DNA of 34,263 nt from an uncultured Prevotellaceae bacterium (GCA_947165675.1 CAMVBJ010000031.1:1-34263), one strand, 5' to 3'; positions 8,901-17,776 are shown, numbered from the stretch's first letter. Program-made: numbers and translations. Notes: a model not told the origin generated them from the sequence alone.

Positions 8901-9087
8901 GTGAACTCGATGAAATGATTCAGTGCGTTAGCCACTCCCCCCTCTAATGATTAGAGGGGGTGCCCGAAGGGCAGGGGCGTTGATGTTACTGTGATGGTGA
9001 CTGCTTTCGGGGGCATCGACGCCCCACAACCCCCTCTTATCCAAGAGGGGGAGCTGAGTATCAGCAGTTTATTTTCATCGAATTCAC
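8901..9087. repeat. MITE-like palindromic element
   Basis: The ends are inverted repeats: GTGAACTCGATGAAAT at 8901-8916 against GTGAATTCGATGAAAA read on the minus strand from 9087 (14 of 16 match). Inside are three hairpins: CCCCCTCTAA with loop TGA (8938-8960), GCCC-GAA-GGGC (8962-8972), and CCCCCTCTT with loop ATCC (9030-9051). The two G/C-rich arms are also inverted copies of each other, including GGGGCGTTGATG against CATCGACGCCCC. There is no coding capacity and no clear target duplication. This looks like a non-autonomous mobile or REP-like element. Confidence 0.7.
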
Positions 9088-9119
9088 GTTAGAATTAAGG
9101 TAAAGGAAACGACTGACAG

Positions 9120-10565
9120 ATGCTTTTTAATTCGTTTGAATTTCTCATATTCTGTCCCGTGGTATTCTTGCTCTACTGGTTTGTATTCAAGGGACACAAG
9201 TGGCAGAATCTACTGATTGTCGTCGCCAGCTATGTTTTCTATGGCTGGTGGGACTGGCGATTCTTAGGATTAATCGCATTGACCTCATTACTGAGTTATT
9301 GCAGTGGCTTATTGATCGACCACTATAATGGCAACCGCAGGATGCAACGTGCAGTCAGCGCGGCCAACATCGTCTTCAACCTCGCCATCCTGTTTATTTT
9401 CAAGTATTACAACTTCTTTGCCGGAAGCCTTAATGCCCTACTGCATTCCTCATTCGGATATGAGCTGGATTGGGCGACCGTAAATATCGTTCTCCCTGTA
9501 GGCATCAGTTTCTATACATTCCAGGCACTGAGCTATTCGATAGACGTGTACCATCACAAGGTGCGTGCCACCCATGATATCATAGAACTGTTTGCCTATA
9601 TCAGCTTTTTTCCACAGCTGGTGGCTGGCCCCATCGAGAGGGCAACCAATCTCTTGCCCCAATTCCAACGGCAGCGCAGGTTTGATTATGGCCAAGCGGT
9701 TGATGGAATGCGACAGATGCTGTGGGGCTTCTTGAAAAAATTAGTGATTGCCGACAATTGTGCACTGCTGGTGGATGAGGCATGGGGCAATTACCAGAAC
9801 CTGCCAGGCCTATCGTTGTTCCTGCTGGGCGTTTTGTTCACCCTGCAGATTTATTGTGACTTTTCGGGTTACTCCGACATCGCAATAGGCTGTGCAAGAC
9901 TGTTCGGGTTTAACCTGATGAGGAATTTCAACTACCCGTATTTCTCAAGAAGCATCCCCGAATTCTGGCGTCGGTGGCACATATCCCTCACGACCTGGTT
10001 CCGCGACTATATCTACTTTCCACTGGGCGGCAGCCGTTGCAGTAAAATGAAGGCCATACGCAACGTGTATATCGTCTGGGCACTGAGCGGACTGTGGCAT
10101 GGAGCGGACTGGACCTTTGTCTGCTGGGGATTGTACCACGCCACACTATTGGCCATCTATAACCTGTCAGGCATTAACACCAAACACAATCATGGGGTAG
10201 CATGGGGACGCCTCTTGCCTAACTTCAAGGAAGCATGTCAGATGGCAATATCTTTTTTCCTGGCCGTCATCGGCTGGATCATCTTTCGAGCCGAATCGAT
10301 GGAACAGCTCATCGGTTTTTTCAAAGCGATGGCAACCAATGGTCTCTACAGCAGTTCAATGGTAACGGGAGGCACCTATTTGCTATTTGGCCTGATCATG
10401 CTCACTGTGGAATGGCTGCAACGTGACAAACAGCACGCCCTCCAGTTCACTGACGCCAAGCCATTCAATTACCGTCCTGTGCGCTGGGGTGTGTATTACC
10501 TGATTCTGATGGTGCTCTTCATCTACTCGGGTACGGGTCAGACATTCATTTATTTTCAATTCTGA
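9120..10565 (+). CDS. MBOAT-family O-acyltransferase (AlgI/PatA/DltB-like)
   Basis: A polytopic inner-membrane protein of 481 residues, typical for AlgI-type MBOAT enzymes. It passes acyl groups, usually acetyl, across the membrane for O-acylation of an extracellular polysaccharide. Diagnostic segments are VLPVGISFYTFQALSY, FPQLVAGPIERATNLLPQ, the QIYCDFSGYSDIAIGCARLFG loop region and FWRRWHISLTTWFRDYIY. The putative catalytic His327 lies in LSGLWHGADWTFVCWGLYH. The SGNH partner starts 5 bp after the stop codon, the usual gene pair. The polymer acted on cannot be inferred because no polysaccharide locus is adjacent. Confidence 0.95.
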   Translation: MLFNSFEFLIFCPVVFLLYWFVFKGHKWQNLLIVVASYVFYGWWDWRFLGLIALTSLLSYCSGLLIDHYNGNRRMQRAVSAANIVFNLAILFIFKYYNFFAGSLNALLHSSFGYELDWATVNIVLPVGISFYTFQALSYSIDVYHHKVRATHDIIELFAYISFFPQLVAGPIERATNLLPQFQRQRRFDYGQAVDGMRQMLWGFLKKLVIADNCALLVDEAWGNYQNLPGLSLFLLGVLFTLQIYCDFSGYSDIAIGCARLFGFNLMRNFNYPYFSRSIPEFWRRWHISLTTWFRDYIYFPLGGSRCSKMKAIRNVYIVWALSGLWHGADWTFVCWGLYHATLLAIYNLSGINTKHNHGVAWGRLLPNFKEACQMAISFFLAVIGWIIFRAESMEQLIGFFKAMATNGLYSSSMVTGGTYLLFGLIMLTVEWLQRDKQHALQFTDAKPFNYRPVRWGVYYLILMVLFIYSGTGQTFIYFQF

Positions 10566-10570
10566 AACAC

Positions 10571-11506
10571 ATGAGGAGATTTATCAAATATTGCCTGCTT
10601 TTCACCCTGCCCGCCTACCTGTTACTGACCGTGGTGGACTACAAGTTCAGCCAGGTAGCCAAGCACTCGAGTGATTACAGCATTGAGGCTTGGTATGACC
10701 TCATGAATGGAGACATAGCTGCCGATGTGGTTGTCATGGGCAGTTCGCGTGCATGGGAACACGTCAACCCTCTGATTCTTGACAGTATCTTGTCGATTAA
10801 CAGCTATAACTTAGGCATTGACGGGCGATCCTTTGACAGTCAGATCCTGAAGTATCACCTCTATAGGGAACATAATACCAAAAAGCCACAGTTGATCATT
10901 CAGAACATTGACGTATTCTCGTTAATCAACAGGATAGGCATCAAGAAGATACAATTTTTCCCCTACTTCTGGGACAAGTCCATGAGAGCGACCTTTTTCC
11001 CGGTAGAGCCGTTCACGGTGTGGGAAAAATACCTGCCGATGTATCGCTATGTCCACATCAACCCCAGGAGCGACATGCCCGGCTTGAGCGTGTTCATACC
11101 CGACGGGAAAAAGACGTTGACCAAGGGATACCGCGGAGAAACGCTTCCCTGGAACGGCAAGGCACTATCGGCACTGGATTCCATCCCATTCCTGTTAAAC
11201 GATACCATTGCCCACAAGTTTGACCAGTATCTCTCGGAGGTCAAGGCCGAAGGTATCAACATCGTATTTGTGTTCTCGCCCTTATACATCGGTGCGACCG
11301 AGAAGATGCCAAGCCTGAACCAAATCTATGCCTACTATAGGCAGATTGCAGATAGATACTCGATTCCTATCCTCGATTACACCTACATGAGCCTGTGTAA
11401 TGACACTACTTACTTCTATAATGCGATGCACCTCAACAAGAGAGGCTCAAATATTTTCACAGATAGCCTGGCCAATGATATCAAGAAGTTAGGGATCCTC
11501 AAGTGA
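10571..11506 (+). CDS. SGNH-hydrolase-like acyltransfer partner of the MBOAT protein
   Basis: A 311-residue protein anchored by one N-terminal membrane segment (about 7-23), with the rest periplasmic. Block I of the SGNH fold is VVVMGSSRAWEH with the nucleophile serine at S58 or S59. The C-terminal block V is YNAMHLNKRG with His287. Such proteins take the acyl group moved by the MBOAT channel and place it on the polymer, as AlgJ/AlgX or PatB do. An Asn (N284) sits where an Asp often occurs three residues before the catalytic His. The stop codon faces the end of the minus-strand PAP2 gene only 9 bp away, with no terminator between them. Confidence 0.8.
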   Translation: MRRFIKYCLLFTLPAYLLLTVVDYKFSQVAKHSSDYSIEAWYDLMNGDIAADVVVMGSSRAWEHVNPLILDSILSINSYNLGIDGRSFDSQILKYHLYREHNTKKPQLIIQNIDVFSLINRIGIKKIQFFPYFWDKSMRATFFPVEPFTVWEKYLPMYRYVHINPRSDMPGLSVFIPDGKKTLTKGYRGETLPWNGKALSALDSIPFLLNDTIAHKFDQYLSEVKAEGINIVFVFSPLYIGATEKMPSLNQIYAYYRQIADRYSIPILDYTYMSLCNDTTYFYNAMHLNKRGSNIFTDSLANDIKKLGILK

Positions 11507-11515
11507 CGCGTGGCT

Positions 11516-12178
11516 CTACATGGTCTGAACAAAGGCTGCGATCATCAGGCCCAGGAGAGTAACACCTGTTGCCGAGGCCATCACCACAGCATCGGCTTGG
11601 GAGTAATGGCCAGCAGGCAAGCGCCAGCGGCGTTGCACCCATCGCATTAAGCACCATACCAGCCAACCAGCCATCAGCCCCACAATCATGCCACCCAGGA
11701 TGTCTCCTGGATAGTGAACGCCCAGGTAGATACGGCTATAACACTGCACCAGCCCCCAGCTGTAGAGCGCTGCGGCGACTAAGCCTCGCCTCATAATGAG
11801 GGTGACAAGCGTGGCAATAGCAAAGAAATTGGCAGCATGACTTGAAACAAAGCCGTACATGCCGCCACGATAGCCATTGATGACATGGACAGCATTCTCG
11901 AGCGAGGGGTCGTGAGTGGGACGCAAGCGCTCCACCAGATGCTTAATGAGGCCTGACGACACCTGGTCGGCAACCAGCACTGCCACGGCGACCATGAGCA
12001 ACACGAGCAAGGCATGGCGACGATTCTGCCGCATCAGTATCCACAGCAACGCCAGTACGAGCAGCAGCGACGACCACTTGGCCGACACCATCCACCAGAA
12101 GGCGTCCTGAAACACACTGTACATTCCATTTACAGCCAGCAGTGCGGTCTTGTCTACATCTACCAGATAATCTATCAT
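11516..12178 (-). CDS. PAP2-superfamily membrane phosphatase
   Basis: A 220-residue membrane phosphatase of the PAP2/undecaprenyl-diphosphate phosphatase type. The three signature motifs are present: KHLVERLRP (motif 1), SSHA (motif 2, with S in place of the usual P-S-G-H) and SRIYLGVHYPGD (motif 3). At least five hydrophobic segments surround them. It hydrolyses lipid phosphates, possibly undecaprenyl or phosphatidyl substrates. Its ATG overlaps the batE stop codon in an ATGA arrangement (12175-12178), making it the last gene of the Bat operon here. Confidence 0.93.
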   Translation of the reverse strand: MIDYLVDVDKTALLAVNGMYSVFQDAFWWMVSAKWSSLLLVLALLWILMRQNRRHALLVLLMVAVAVLVADQVSSGLIKHLVERLRPTHDPSLENAVHVINGYRGGMYGFVSSHAANFFAIATLVTLIMRRGLVAAALYSWGLVQCYSRIYLGVHYPGDILGGMIVGLMAGWLVWCLMRWVQRRWRLPAGHYSQADAVVMASATGVTLLGLMIAAFVQTM

Positions 12179-12945
12179 ATTACCTCAACTTCCTTGGCAT
12201 TGACCCAAGCCTTGTGACCTCCAGCTGTGGATACTTGGAGCCACTTGCCGTTAGCCTTGTCTGCGACAGAATCCACGATCTCGACTCGGGTGCCCTGCTG
12301 CAGCTTGAAGGCCTCTTCCTCCTTGCCGCGAGGCTCGCGGGGCGCTGTGCTAAGAGTCACACTCTCAGGCATAATGATGGCGCCATTGCCATCGGTCGCC
12401 TTGTGATAGACGTGAAAAGCGGCCAGATTGGCAAGGATGCAGGCTACAATCAACACGGCACCACCAAAGAAGCCAATCTTGCGCATCAACACATTATCCA
12501 GGAACAAGTAGGCTGCCACACCTGCCAGGAACAACAAGAAGGTCACGATGGCGATGATGGCCCACGTATTGCTCGACAAGTGACTCACGGTCTGGTCAAC
12601 CCAGTTACTGAACCACGAGTCTCCGGCATCGTCGGGCAACTGCATCTTGCCACGGACAAATTCCAAATTAAACCGGGCGTCTCCATTTGACGGGTCGAGC
12701 AGCAAGGCGCGCTCATAATAGAGCACGGCATGCACGTTGTCCTTGAGACGGTAGTAGGTGTCACCGATGTTGCAATAAAGCGCCGATGACACACCTGACT
12801 GCTGAGCCTCTTGCAAGTAGAGCTTGAGAGCCTCATTATAGAGTTCCTGCTTGTATGCCTGATTAGCACGGTCAATATTGGCATTGGTCGCCAATAATGG
12901 CAAGGCCAGCACGGCTAACAGAATGATAATAATGACTTGTTTCAT
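12175..12945 (-). CDS. batE: BatE, TPR and SH3 protein of the aerotolerance operon
   Basis: A 256-residue protein with a signal peptide or first membrane helix (1-20), TPR repeats (about 22-105, including ALYCNIGDTYYRLKDNVHAV), two membrane segments (about 128-150 and 157-180) and a C-terminal bacterial SH3-like domain (about 205-256, ending GGHKAWVNAKEVEVI). This is the standard BatE arrangement in Bacteroidota. Its start overlaps the batD stop by 4 bp and its stop overlaps the PAP2 start by 4 bp. TPR proteins of this operon are thought to assemble with the VWA proteins BatA and BatB in the envelope. Confidence 0.92.
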   Translation of the reverse strand: MKQVIIIILLAVLALPLLATNANIDRANQAYKQELYNEALKLYLQEAQQSGVSSALYCNIGDTYYRLKDNVHAVLYYERALLLDPSNGDARFNLEFVRGKMQLPDDAGDSWFSNWVDQTVSHLSSNTWAIIAIVTFLLFLAGVAAYLFLDNVLMRKIGFFGGAVLIVACILANLAAFHVYHKATDGNGAIIMPESVTLSTAPREPRGKEEEAFKLQQGTRVEIVDSVADKANGKWLQVSTAGGHKAWVNAKEVEVI

Positions 12946-14762
12946 GACTGCACGTTAGTTTTGCGTTTCACTCTTTCCAATCGGTCAATGATGCCAGCAG
13001 CCTCGTCAAGCACAGCATTCATGTCGCCCGAGGCAAGTTCGGGGGCGTACTGGGCAAACTCACACTTGTCGATCAGATCCATCGATGCCTTGCGCAACTG
13101 CTCGTCGATTCCATATTGTTCCAGCTCAGCATTGATGTTGTCCTTGCTCAGCTCGCTCACGGGAATAGACAACTTGTCACTCATGTAGCCCCACAAGGCG
13201 TTAAGCATCTCGGCGTAAAAGCCACTGCGGTCACCACGCGACGCGAATCCACGAGCAGCCTTCAGACGGCGCTGTGCCACCCTGCTGGCTCGTTTAGAAC
13301 GCATGTGGCGCACGTCGGCACGCTCCTTGAGCTGCTTGCGGTAATATAACAGCAGGGCTAACAGTGCCAGCAGTGGCAACAGGAACCACAGCCAGTAAGA
13401 CCAGCTATCAACGATGTAACCGTGGGACTTCTTCAGGTCCAGGTCACCGCTCTTGATGGGACGGATGTCCATATTCTTCATGCGGTAATGGTTGCTGGGT
13501 TGACCTTCTCCCTTGGCTACAGTGAGATGACGACCAGGAACGTTGACGGTCACATACTTGCCCGCCTCGGGGTCAAAGTAGGAAAACTCGCCAGCCGGAA
13601 TATCAAACTCGCCGGCATATTGCGGGATAAAGGTGTAATCCATCACTACCCTACCGCTCATGTCGCCCGAACCATCATTGACTTGGGCATCGGTCTTGGG
13701 ATCATAGACGTCAAACTGGTCGGGGAAATGAACCTCGGGAGCCTTGATGTACTTGATGTTGCCCGTGCCACTGATGATGTAGCGATAGATGGCTGCGCTA
13801 TAGGTCTTGAGGCCCGTTGCGGGCTTGAGATCGGTGGTGACGTTAAAACGGCCCACTGCACCAGTAAATGAGGCAGGCTTGGGCTCGGGCAACGGCAGGA
13901 TGTTAACGGTAGCCTTGTTGCTGGTCACCTTCAGGTCTTTCTCAACAGGCTTAGAGATAGTGCCGAAGATGCTGCGGAAGGTATCAAACTGCACCACGCT
14001 CACATCGTAATTACCCGACGAGATGGTCAGCTTGCCGCTCTGCTGTGGATAGAGGATGCACTGCTTGAGAATAGCAGTCATGTAGCGCTCCCCATTCAAG
14101 GTTTCAACCTTGTTCAAGCTGGGCTGTACAGGAATTTCCTCGATAAGGAAACCATCAAACGACGGCTGGATAGTGGGCATGAACTGCGAAATCTGGTACT
14201 TAGTGTACAACTTGATGGTGCACACGACAGCCTGCTGCTCATACACGCGTGGCTTGGACAATTCGATGCGCACAAACAGATCCTTGCCACTCACCGTCTT
14301 GTCGGCGCTCTGTGTCATCGGGTCACTGTAGGGGGTGGGCGCACCAGGTGTCGTCTGGTGCTGTGGCTGGGAGTTGGCATGACTGCCCGAGGGCAGGATG
14401 TCGATGGTGAAGGCCTTGGTTGCTACACGCTTGCCATCAACGACAATCGAAGCTGCACCAATGCGACACTTTCCTGTCGCAGTGGCCTTGTAGATCATGG
14501 TGTACTCTTCACTTGAGCTACTGCTCGACTTGCCGTTGACCCACGACGAACTGTAACTGTGGGACACGCTGGGGCCGTAGATGAGCTTGGCTCCCGTCAC
14601 CTCGGGGGGGACGAAACTGCTGCCCTCGCCATTGCTCAGCACAAACGTGACGTTGAACTTGTTGCCCTCAACCACCTGATGCGGAGCCTCGACGCTAAAC
14701 GATGCCGCCTGACTCACCATCACGGTCAAGAGCAGAATTGCGATATTGATAATGCGTTTCAT
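12942..14762 (-). CDS. batD: BatD, oxygen-tolerance family protein
   Basis: A 606-residue protein with a cleavable signal peptide (MKRIINIAILLLTVMVSQA), tandem immunoglobulin-like beta domains of the BatD family (about 20-420, with the opening VEAPHQVVEGNKFNVTF typical of the family), a membrane helix near 452-472 and a helical cytoplasmic tail. The periplasmic part is expected to work with BatA and BatB. A short gap with heptamer-period repeats separates it from batC upstream, while it is coupled to batE by a 4-bp overlap. Confidence 0.93.
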   Translation of the reverse strand: MKRIINIAILLLTVMVSQAASFSVEAPHQVVEGNKFNVTFVLSNGEGSSFVPPEVTGAKLIYGPSVSHSYSSSWVNGKSSSSSSEEYTMIYKATATGKCRIGAASIVVDGKRVATKAFTIDILPSGSHANSQPQHQTTPGAPTPYSDPMTQSADKTVSGKDLFVRIELSKPRVYEQQAVVCTIKLYTKYQISQFMPTIQPSFDGFLIEEIPVQPSLNKVETLNGERYMTAILKQCILYPQQSGKLTISSGNYDVSVVQFDTFRSIFGTISKPVEKDLKVTSNKATVNILPLPEPKPASFTGAVGRFNVTTDLKPATGLKTYSAAIYRYIISGTGNIKYIKAPEVHFPDQFDVYDPKTDAQVNDGSGDMSGRVVMDYTFIPQYAGEFDIPAGEFSYFDPEAGKYVTVNVPGRHLTVAKGEGQPSNHYRMKNMDIRPIKSGDLDLKKSHGYIVDSWSYWLWFLLPLLALLALLLYYRKQLKERADVRHMRSKRASRVAQRRLKAARGFASRGDRSGFYAEMLNALWGYMSDKLSIPVSELSKDNINAELEQYGIDEQLRKASMDLIDKCEFAQYAPELASGDMNAVLDEAAGIIDRLERVKRKTNVQS

Positions 14763-14815
14763 TATATTTGACAGTTGTCAGTTTTCAGTTGACAGTTTCT
14801 ACTATTGACTAAAAA
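14763..14815. repeat. Heptamer-period tract between batC and batD
   Basis: The gap contains units such as GTTGTCA, GTTTTCA and GTTGACA in a 7-nt register, followed by TTGACTA and AAAACTA. It touches the batC stop codon. The same unit types recur elsewhere in the window. Confidence 0.6.
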
Positions 14816-15655
14816 CTACCATTTCTTGTTGGTGCGCTGGCGCTCGTGGCGCTGTTGCTGGGCCTGCTGCGCATTGATGCGTTGCTGGGTGGCCCGTTCA
14901 CGGTCCTGCATGGCCTTGAGCACCTGCTCGGCATTCTGCTGGCTCATGCCACCCTGCTGTTGATGCTGTTTCTGCTGTTGGTCCTGCTTATCCTGTTGGT
15001 TTTGCTGGTTCTGATTGTTTTGATCCTTGTTCTTGTCTTGCTTGTCTTGATCCTTATTCTGGTCCTTGTTTTGATCTTTATTTTGGTCCTTGTTCTGGTC
15101 CTTATTTTGGTCTTGATTTTGATCCTTGTTCTTGTTCTTGTCCTTGTTCTTGTCTTGTTGCTGCTTCTTGAGCTGGGCAAGGCGCAGGTTATGACGGGCC
15201 TGTTCGTCATCAGGATTGCATCTCAGGGCGTGCTTGTAGAATTCTACCGCCTTGCCGTAATCTTGACGATGATAGGCAATGTTACCCAAGTCATAGGCAG
15301 CCTTGCCTCGCAACTGCTTGTCCTGAGCGCCCTTGACCAGATTGGTAAAGATACCCTCGGCCTGGTTCATCGGGTTTTTCTCGTCGTCCTGCTGGGCAGT
15401 GGCACTCCCCTGTCTCATTAGGGCAGTGGCGAGGTTGAACTGAGCCTTCTCACTTGCAGGATTGGCTTGCAGAGCCTTGCGGTACTCAACCTCGGCCTCG
15501 GCATAGCGTTTTTTCTCATACAGCTTGTTACCGTTGCGCAGACACACGCGCTCCTGCTTGGTCATCTTGGGAGCTTTGGTCTGGGCTTGAGCCATATTGC
15601 CTATCGACAACATGACGGCACACATCACAGCAAGAAACTTACTGTTTCTCGCCAT
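14816..15655 (-). CDS. batC: BatC, TPR protein with KDQN-repeat linker
   Basis: A 279-residue protein if started at 15655, which gives a good signal peptide (MARNSKFLAVMCAVMLSIGN followed by MAQAQ). An ATG at 15679 is an alternative; the longer frame to 15814 adds a Cys-rich stretch lying inside batB and is unlikely. TPR repeats occupy about 35-160. Residues 165-234 are a low-complexity linker of repeated Asp-Gln-Asn-Lys units, ending in a Gln-rich C terminus (NAEQVLKAMQDRE then basic). The start overlaps batB by 17 bp. It probably acts as an envelope scaffold for the Bat complex; the linker is likely disordered. Confidence 0.88.
   Translation of the reverse strand: MARNSKFLAVMCAVMLSIGNMAQAQTKAPKMTKQERVCLRNGNKLYEKKRYAEAEVEYRKALQANPASEKAQFNLATALMRQGSATAQQDDEKNPMNQAEGIFTNLVKGAQDKQLRGKAAYDLGNIAYHRQDYGKAVEFYKHALRCNPDDEQARHNLRLAQLKKQQQDKNKDKNKNKDQNQDQNKDQNKDQNKDQNKDQNKDQDKQDKNKDQNNQNQQNQQDKQDQQQKQHQQQGGMSQQNAEQVLKAMQDRERATQQRINAQQAQQQRHERQRTNKKW
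14954..15163. repeat. In-frame 12-bp repeat coding the BatC linker
   Basis: Near-identical 12-bp units encode Lys-Asp-Gln-Asn about six times, flanked by degenerate copies. Such a tract can change length by slippage in 12-bp steps without breaking the frame. Confidence 0.7.
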
Positions 15656-16727
15656 CCTTAGTATCGTTTTTCGTCTCATTGATAACGGTGGTTTCTTTCT
15701 TGTCCTTAGTAAAGAAATTATACTTCTTGAGCCATGGATTCTTGCGCTCAAGCAACAACAGCAGGCAGAGCAGCAGCAACAATGCGATAGTAGCAAACAC
15801 GGGAAACTGTTCATCGTGCTGGGTATAGCTCACGGCCGCAAGGTCGCTCTTGGCAAGCTTGTCGAGGGTCTCCTGGAGGGTAGAGACGGCATCGGCAGCG
15901 GTACCTGAGATATAAACGCCATCACCCTCATCGGCAATCTGTTGAGCCATCTTCTCATTCAAGTAGGTGGTAACGGGGTTACCGCTATCATCGGTTAAAT
16001 AACCGCCGTTGACAGGAATGGGAGCACCCGTGGTAGAGCCAACGCCGATTACATAGACGTGAACACCCATCTTGGCCGCTTCACGAGCAGCACCCACGGC
16101 GTCATCCTCAAAGTTCTCACCGTCGGTGATGATGATAATGGCCTTTTGTGATTTCTTGCTCTGGGAGAAGCCATTGAGTGCCAGATTGATAGCGGCGCCT
16201 ATAGCCGTACCCTGGGTGGGCGCCATGTTGGTATTGATGCCGTTGAGGAACAACTTGGCCGAAGCGGCATCGCTGGTCATGGGCATCTGCATGTAGGCAT
16301 TACCGGCAAAAACGATAAGTCCCACCTTGTTATTGTCAAGACGGTCAATGAGTTTCTGCAAGATCATCTTGGAACGTTGCAGACGACTCACGTCCTGAGG
16401 ATTGTCTGTGCTTGACGCATTCATCGAGTTAGACACATCGACGGCGACCATCACCTCGATGCCGTGTACCTGGGTCGTCGTTTTACTGGTCCCTGCACGG
16501 GGGCGCGCCAGCACCACAATGACCATAGCGAGTAGCAGCAGTTCCAGGGTGAGGCGTATCCATGGCTTATAGCGCGAGACCTCGGGCATCAACGGTTCAA
16601 TCGAGGAGCGCTTGCCATAGCGCTGCAATCGCTTGCTGCGGTCACGGCGGTTCCACAGGAACAGCACCACCAGCGCTGGCAGCAGGAGTAGCAGGTAGAA
16701 ATATTGTGGATGAGCAAAATTGATCAT
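15639..16727 (-). CDS. batB: BatB, VWA-domain membrane protein
   Basis: A 362-residue protein with membrane helices near 10-25 and 58-75, a von Willebrand factor A domain (about 88-280) and a last helix near 312-330. The metal-ion-dependent adhesion site is complete: DVSNS (D97, S99, S101), the Thr of TQGTAIG, and the Asp of IIITDGEN. This is the expected BatB layout. It lies 53 bp after batA and overlaps batC. VWA proteins paired with MoxR ATPases are thought to work in chaperone-like assembly of envelope complexes. Confidence 0.94.
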   Translation of the reverse strand: MINFAHPQYFYLLLLLPALVVLFLWNRRDRSKRLQRYGKRSSIEPLMPEVSRYKPWIRLTLELLLLAMVIVVLARPRAGTSKTTTQVHGIEVMVAVDVSNSMNASSTDNPQDVSRLQRSKMILQKLIDRLDNNKVGLIVFAGNAYMQMPMTSDAASAKLFLNGINTNMAPTQGTAIGAAINLALNGFSQSKKSQKAIIIITDGENFEDDAVGAAREAAKMGVHVYVIGVGSTTGAPIPVNGGYLTDDSGNPVTTYLNEKMAQQIADEGDGVYISGTAADAVSTLQETLDKLAKSDLAAVSYTQHDEQFPVFATIALLLLLCLLLLLERKNPWLKKYNFFTKDKKETTVINETKNDTKDGEKQ

Positions 16728-16780
16728 ATTCCTTAATTCTCTAAAGTCTAAACTTTAACCTCTAAACTGAGTAAGGCGCA

Positions 16781-17776
16781 TCAGGGGATGTGCCTGAGCA
16801 GGGTGTAATCCAGCAGCAGGCTGAGCAACAGCAGGCCGAGCAGCAGCAGTGCCCAAGGCTCGTAGTGATCCTCGGTGTGGGTGAAGCGCTGCACATCCAT
16901 GTGGGTCTTCTCCATCTGGTCGATTTCCTTGAAGATGTTGCTCAACACGTTACCCGAAGTGGCACGGAAGTACTTGCCGCCCGTATTGGCAGCGATACTC
17001 TTGAGGGTCGCCTCATCGATAACAACAGGCATGCGCTGGTACTGAATGTTACCGGCATAATCGATGGCAACGGGATACTCGGCGGTGCCGTTACTGCCCA
17101 CGCCGATAGTGTAGATTTTAATGCCATACTTGCGAGCAATGTCGGCAGCAGTGTTAGGCGCGACGACGCCAGTGTTGTTGCTGCCGTCGGTGAGCAGGAT
17201 AATGCTCTTGCTCTTGGCCTTGCCGTCACGGATGCGGTTGATGGCTGTGGCGATACCGTCGCCAATCGCTGTTCCATCCTCGAGGGCGCCGATCTCGGTC
17301 TGCCCGATAGCATTGACCAGAGCGGCATTGTCCATCGTCATGGGCACTTGAGTAAAACTCTCACCAGCAAACAGCACCAGGCCGATGTTATCATGGTCAC
17401 GACCACTGACAAACTGGGTAGCCACCCGTTTAGCGCTCTCGAAACGGTTGGGCGAGAAGTCCTTGGCGAGCATACTGGTGGAAACGTCAAGGGCGATGAC
17501 GATATCGGTACCTTCCACGTCGCTCGTGGACCAGCTATCATGGGTCTGCGGGCGGCACAGGATGACAATCAAGCAAGCCATAGCGCCCAGCTTGAGGGCA
17601 AACGACAAGTGCTTGAGCCACACTTTCCAACTCGTGCCGATGCCATCAAATGCCCTGGTGGACGACACGTTCATCTCGGGTTCGTTCTTATCCTGGCTGT
17701 AGATATACCATGCGATGAGCGGTATCAACAGCACGGGCAGGAGCCACAGCCAGCCTGGATGAGCAAGGTTCATCAT
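16781..17776 (-). CDS. batA: BatA, VWA-domain membrane protein
   Basis: A 331-residue paralogue of BatB: two N-terminal membrane helices (about 9-25 and 58-75), a VWA domain with a complete MIDAS (DVSTS at 97-101, the Thr of EDGTAIGDG, the Asp of ILLTDGSN) and a C-terminal helix. The start ATG overlaps the upstream stop codon by 4 bp. A strong purine-rich ribosome binding site, GGAGGTGAAG, lies just before it inside the upstream gene, which is unusual because Bacteroidota genes mostly lack clear Shine-Dalgarno sites. Confidence 0.94.
   Translation of the reverse strand: MMNLAHPGWLWLLPVLLIPLIAWYIYSQDKNEPEMNVSSTRAFDGIGTSWKVWLKHLSFALKLGAMACLIVILCRPQTHDSWSTSDVEGTDIVIALDVSTSMLAKDFSPNRFESAKRVATQFVSGRDHDNIGLVLFAGESFTQVPMTMDNAALVNAIGQTEIGALEDGTAIGDGIATAINRIRDGKAKSKSIILLTDGSNNTGVVAPNTAADIARKYGIKIYTIGVGSNGTAEYPVAIDYAGNIQYQRMPVVIDEATLKSIAANTGGKYFRATSGNVLSNIFKEIDQMEKTHMDVQRFTHTEDHYEPWALLLLGLLLLSLLLDYTLLRHIP

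Noticed and set aside
8901-9087. Insertion sequence
   Set aside because: Terminal inverted repeats are present but there is no transposase frame; kept only as a MITE-like element.
14846-15421. Plus-strand frame encoding a long Leu/Val/Ile-rich protein
   Set aside because: It is the antisense reading of the batC Lys/Asp/Gln/Asn repeat; the hydrophobic composition follows from that repeat.
15656-15814. Longer N terminus of BatC with a Cys-rich stretch
   Set aside because: It overlaps the C-terminal coding part of batB by up to 176 bp; a normal signal peptide starts at 15655.
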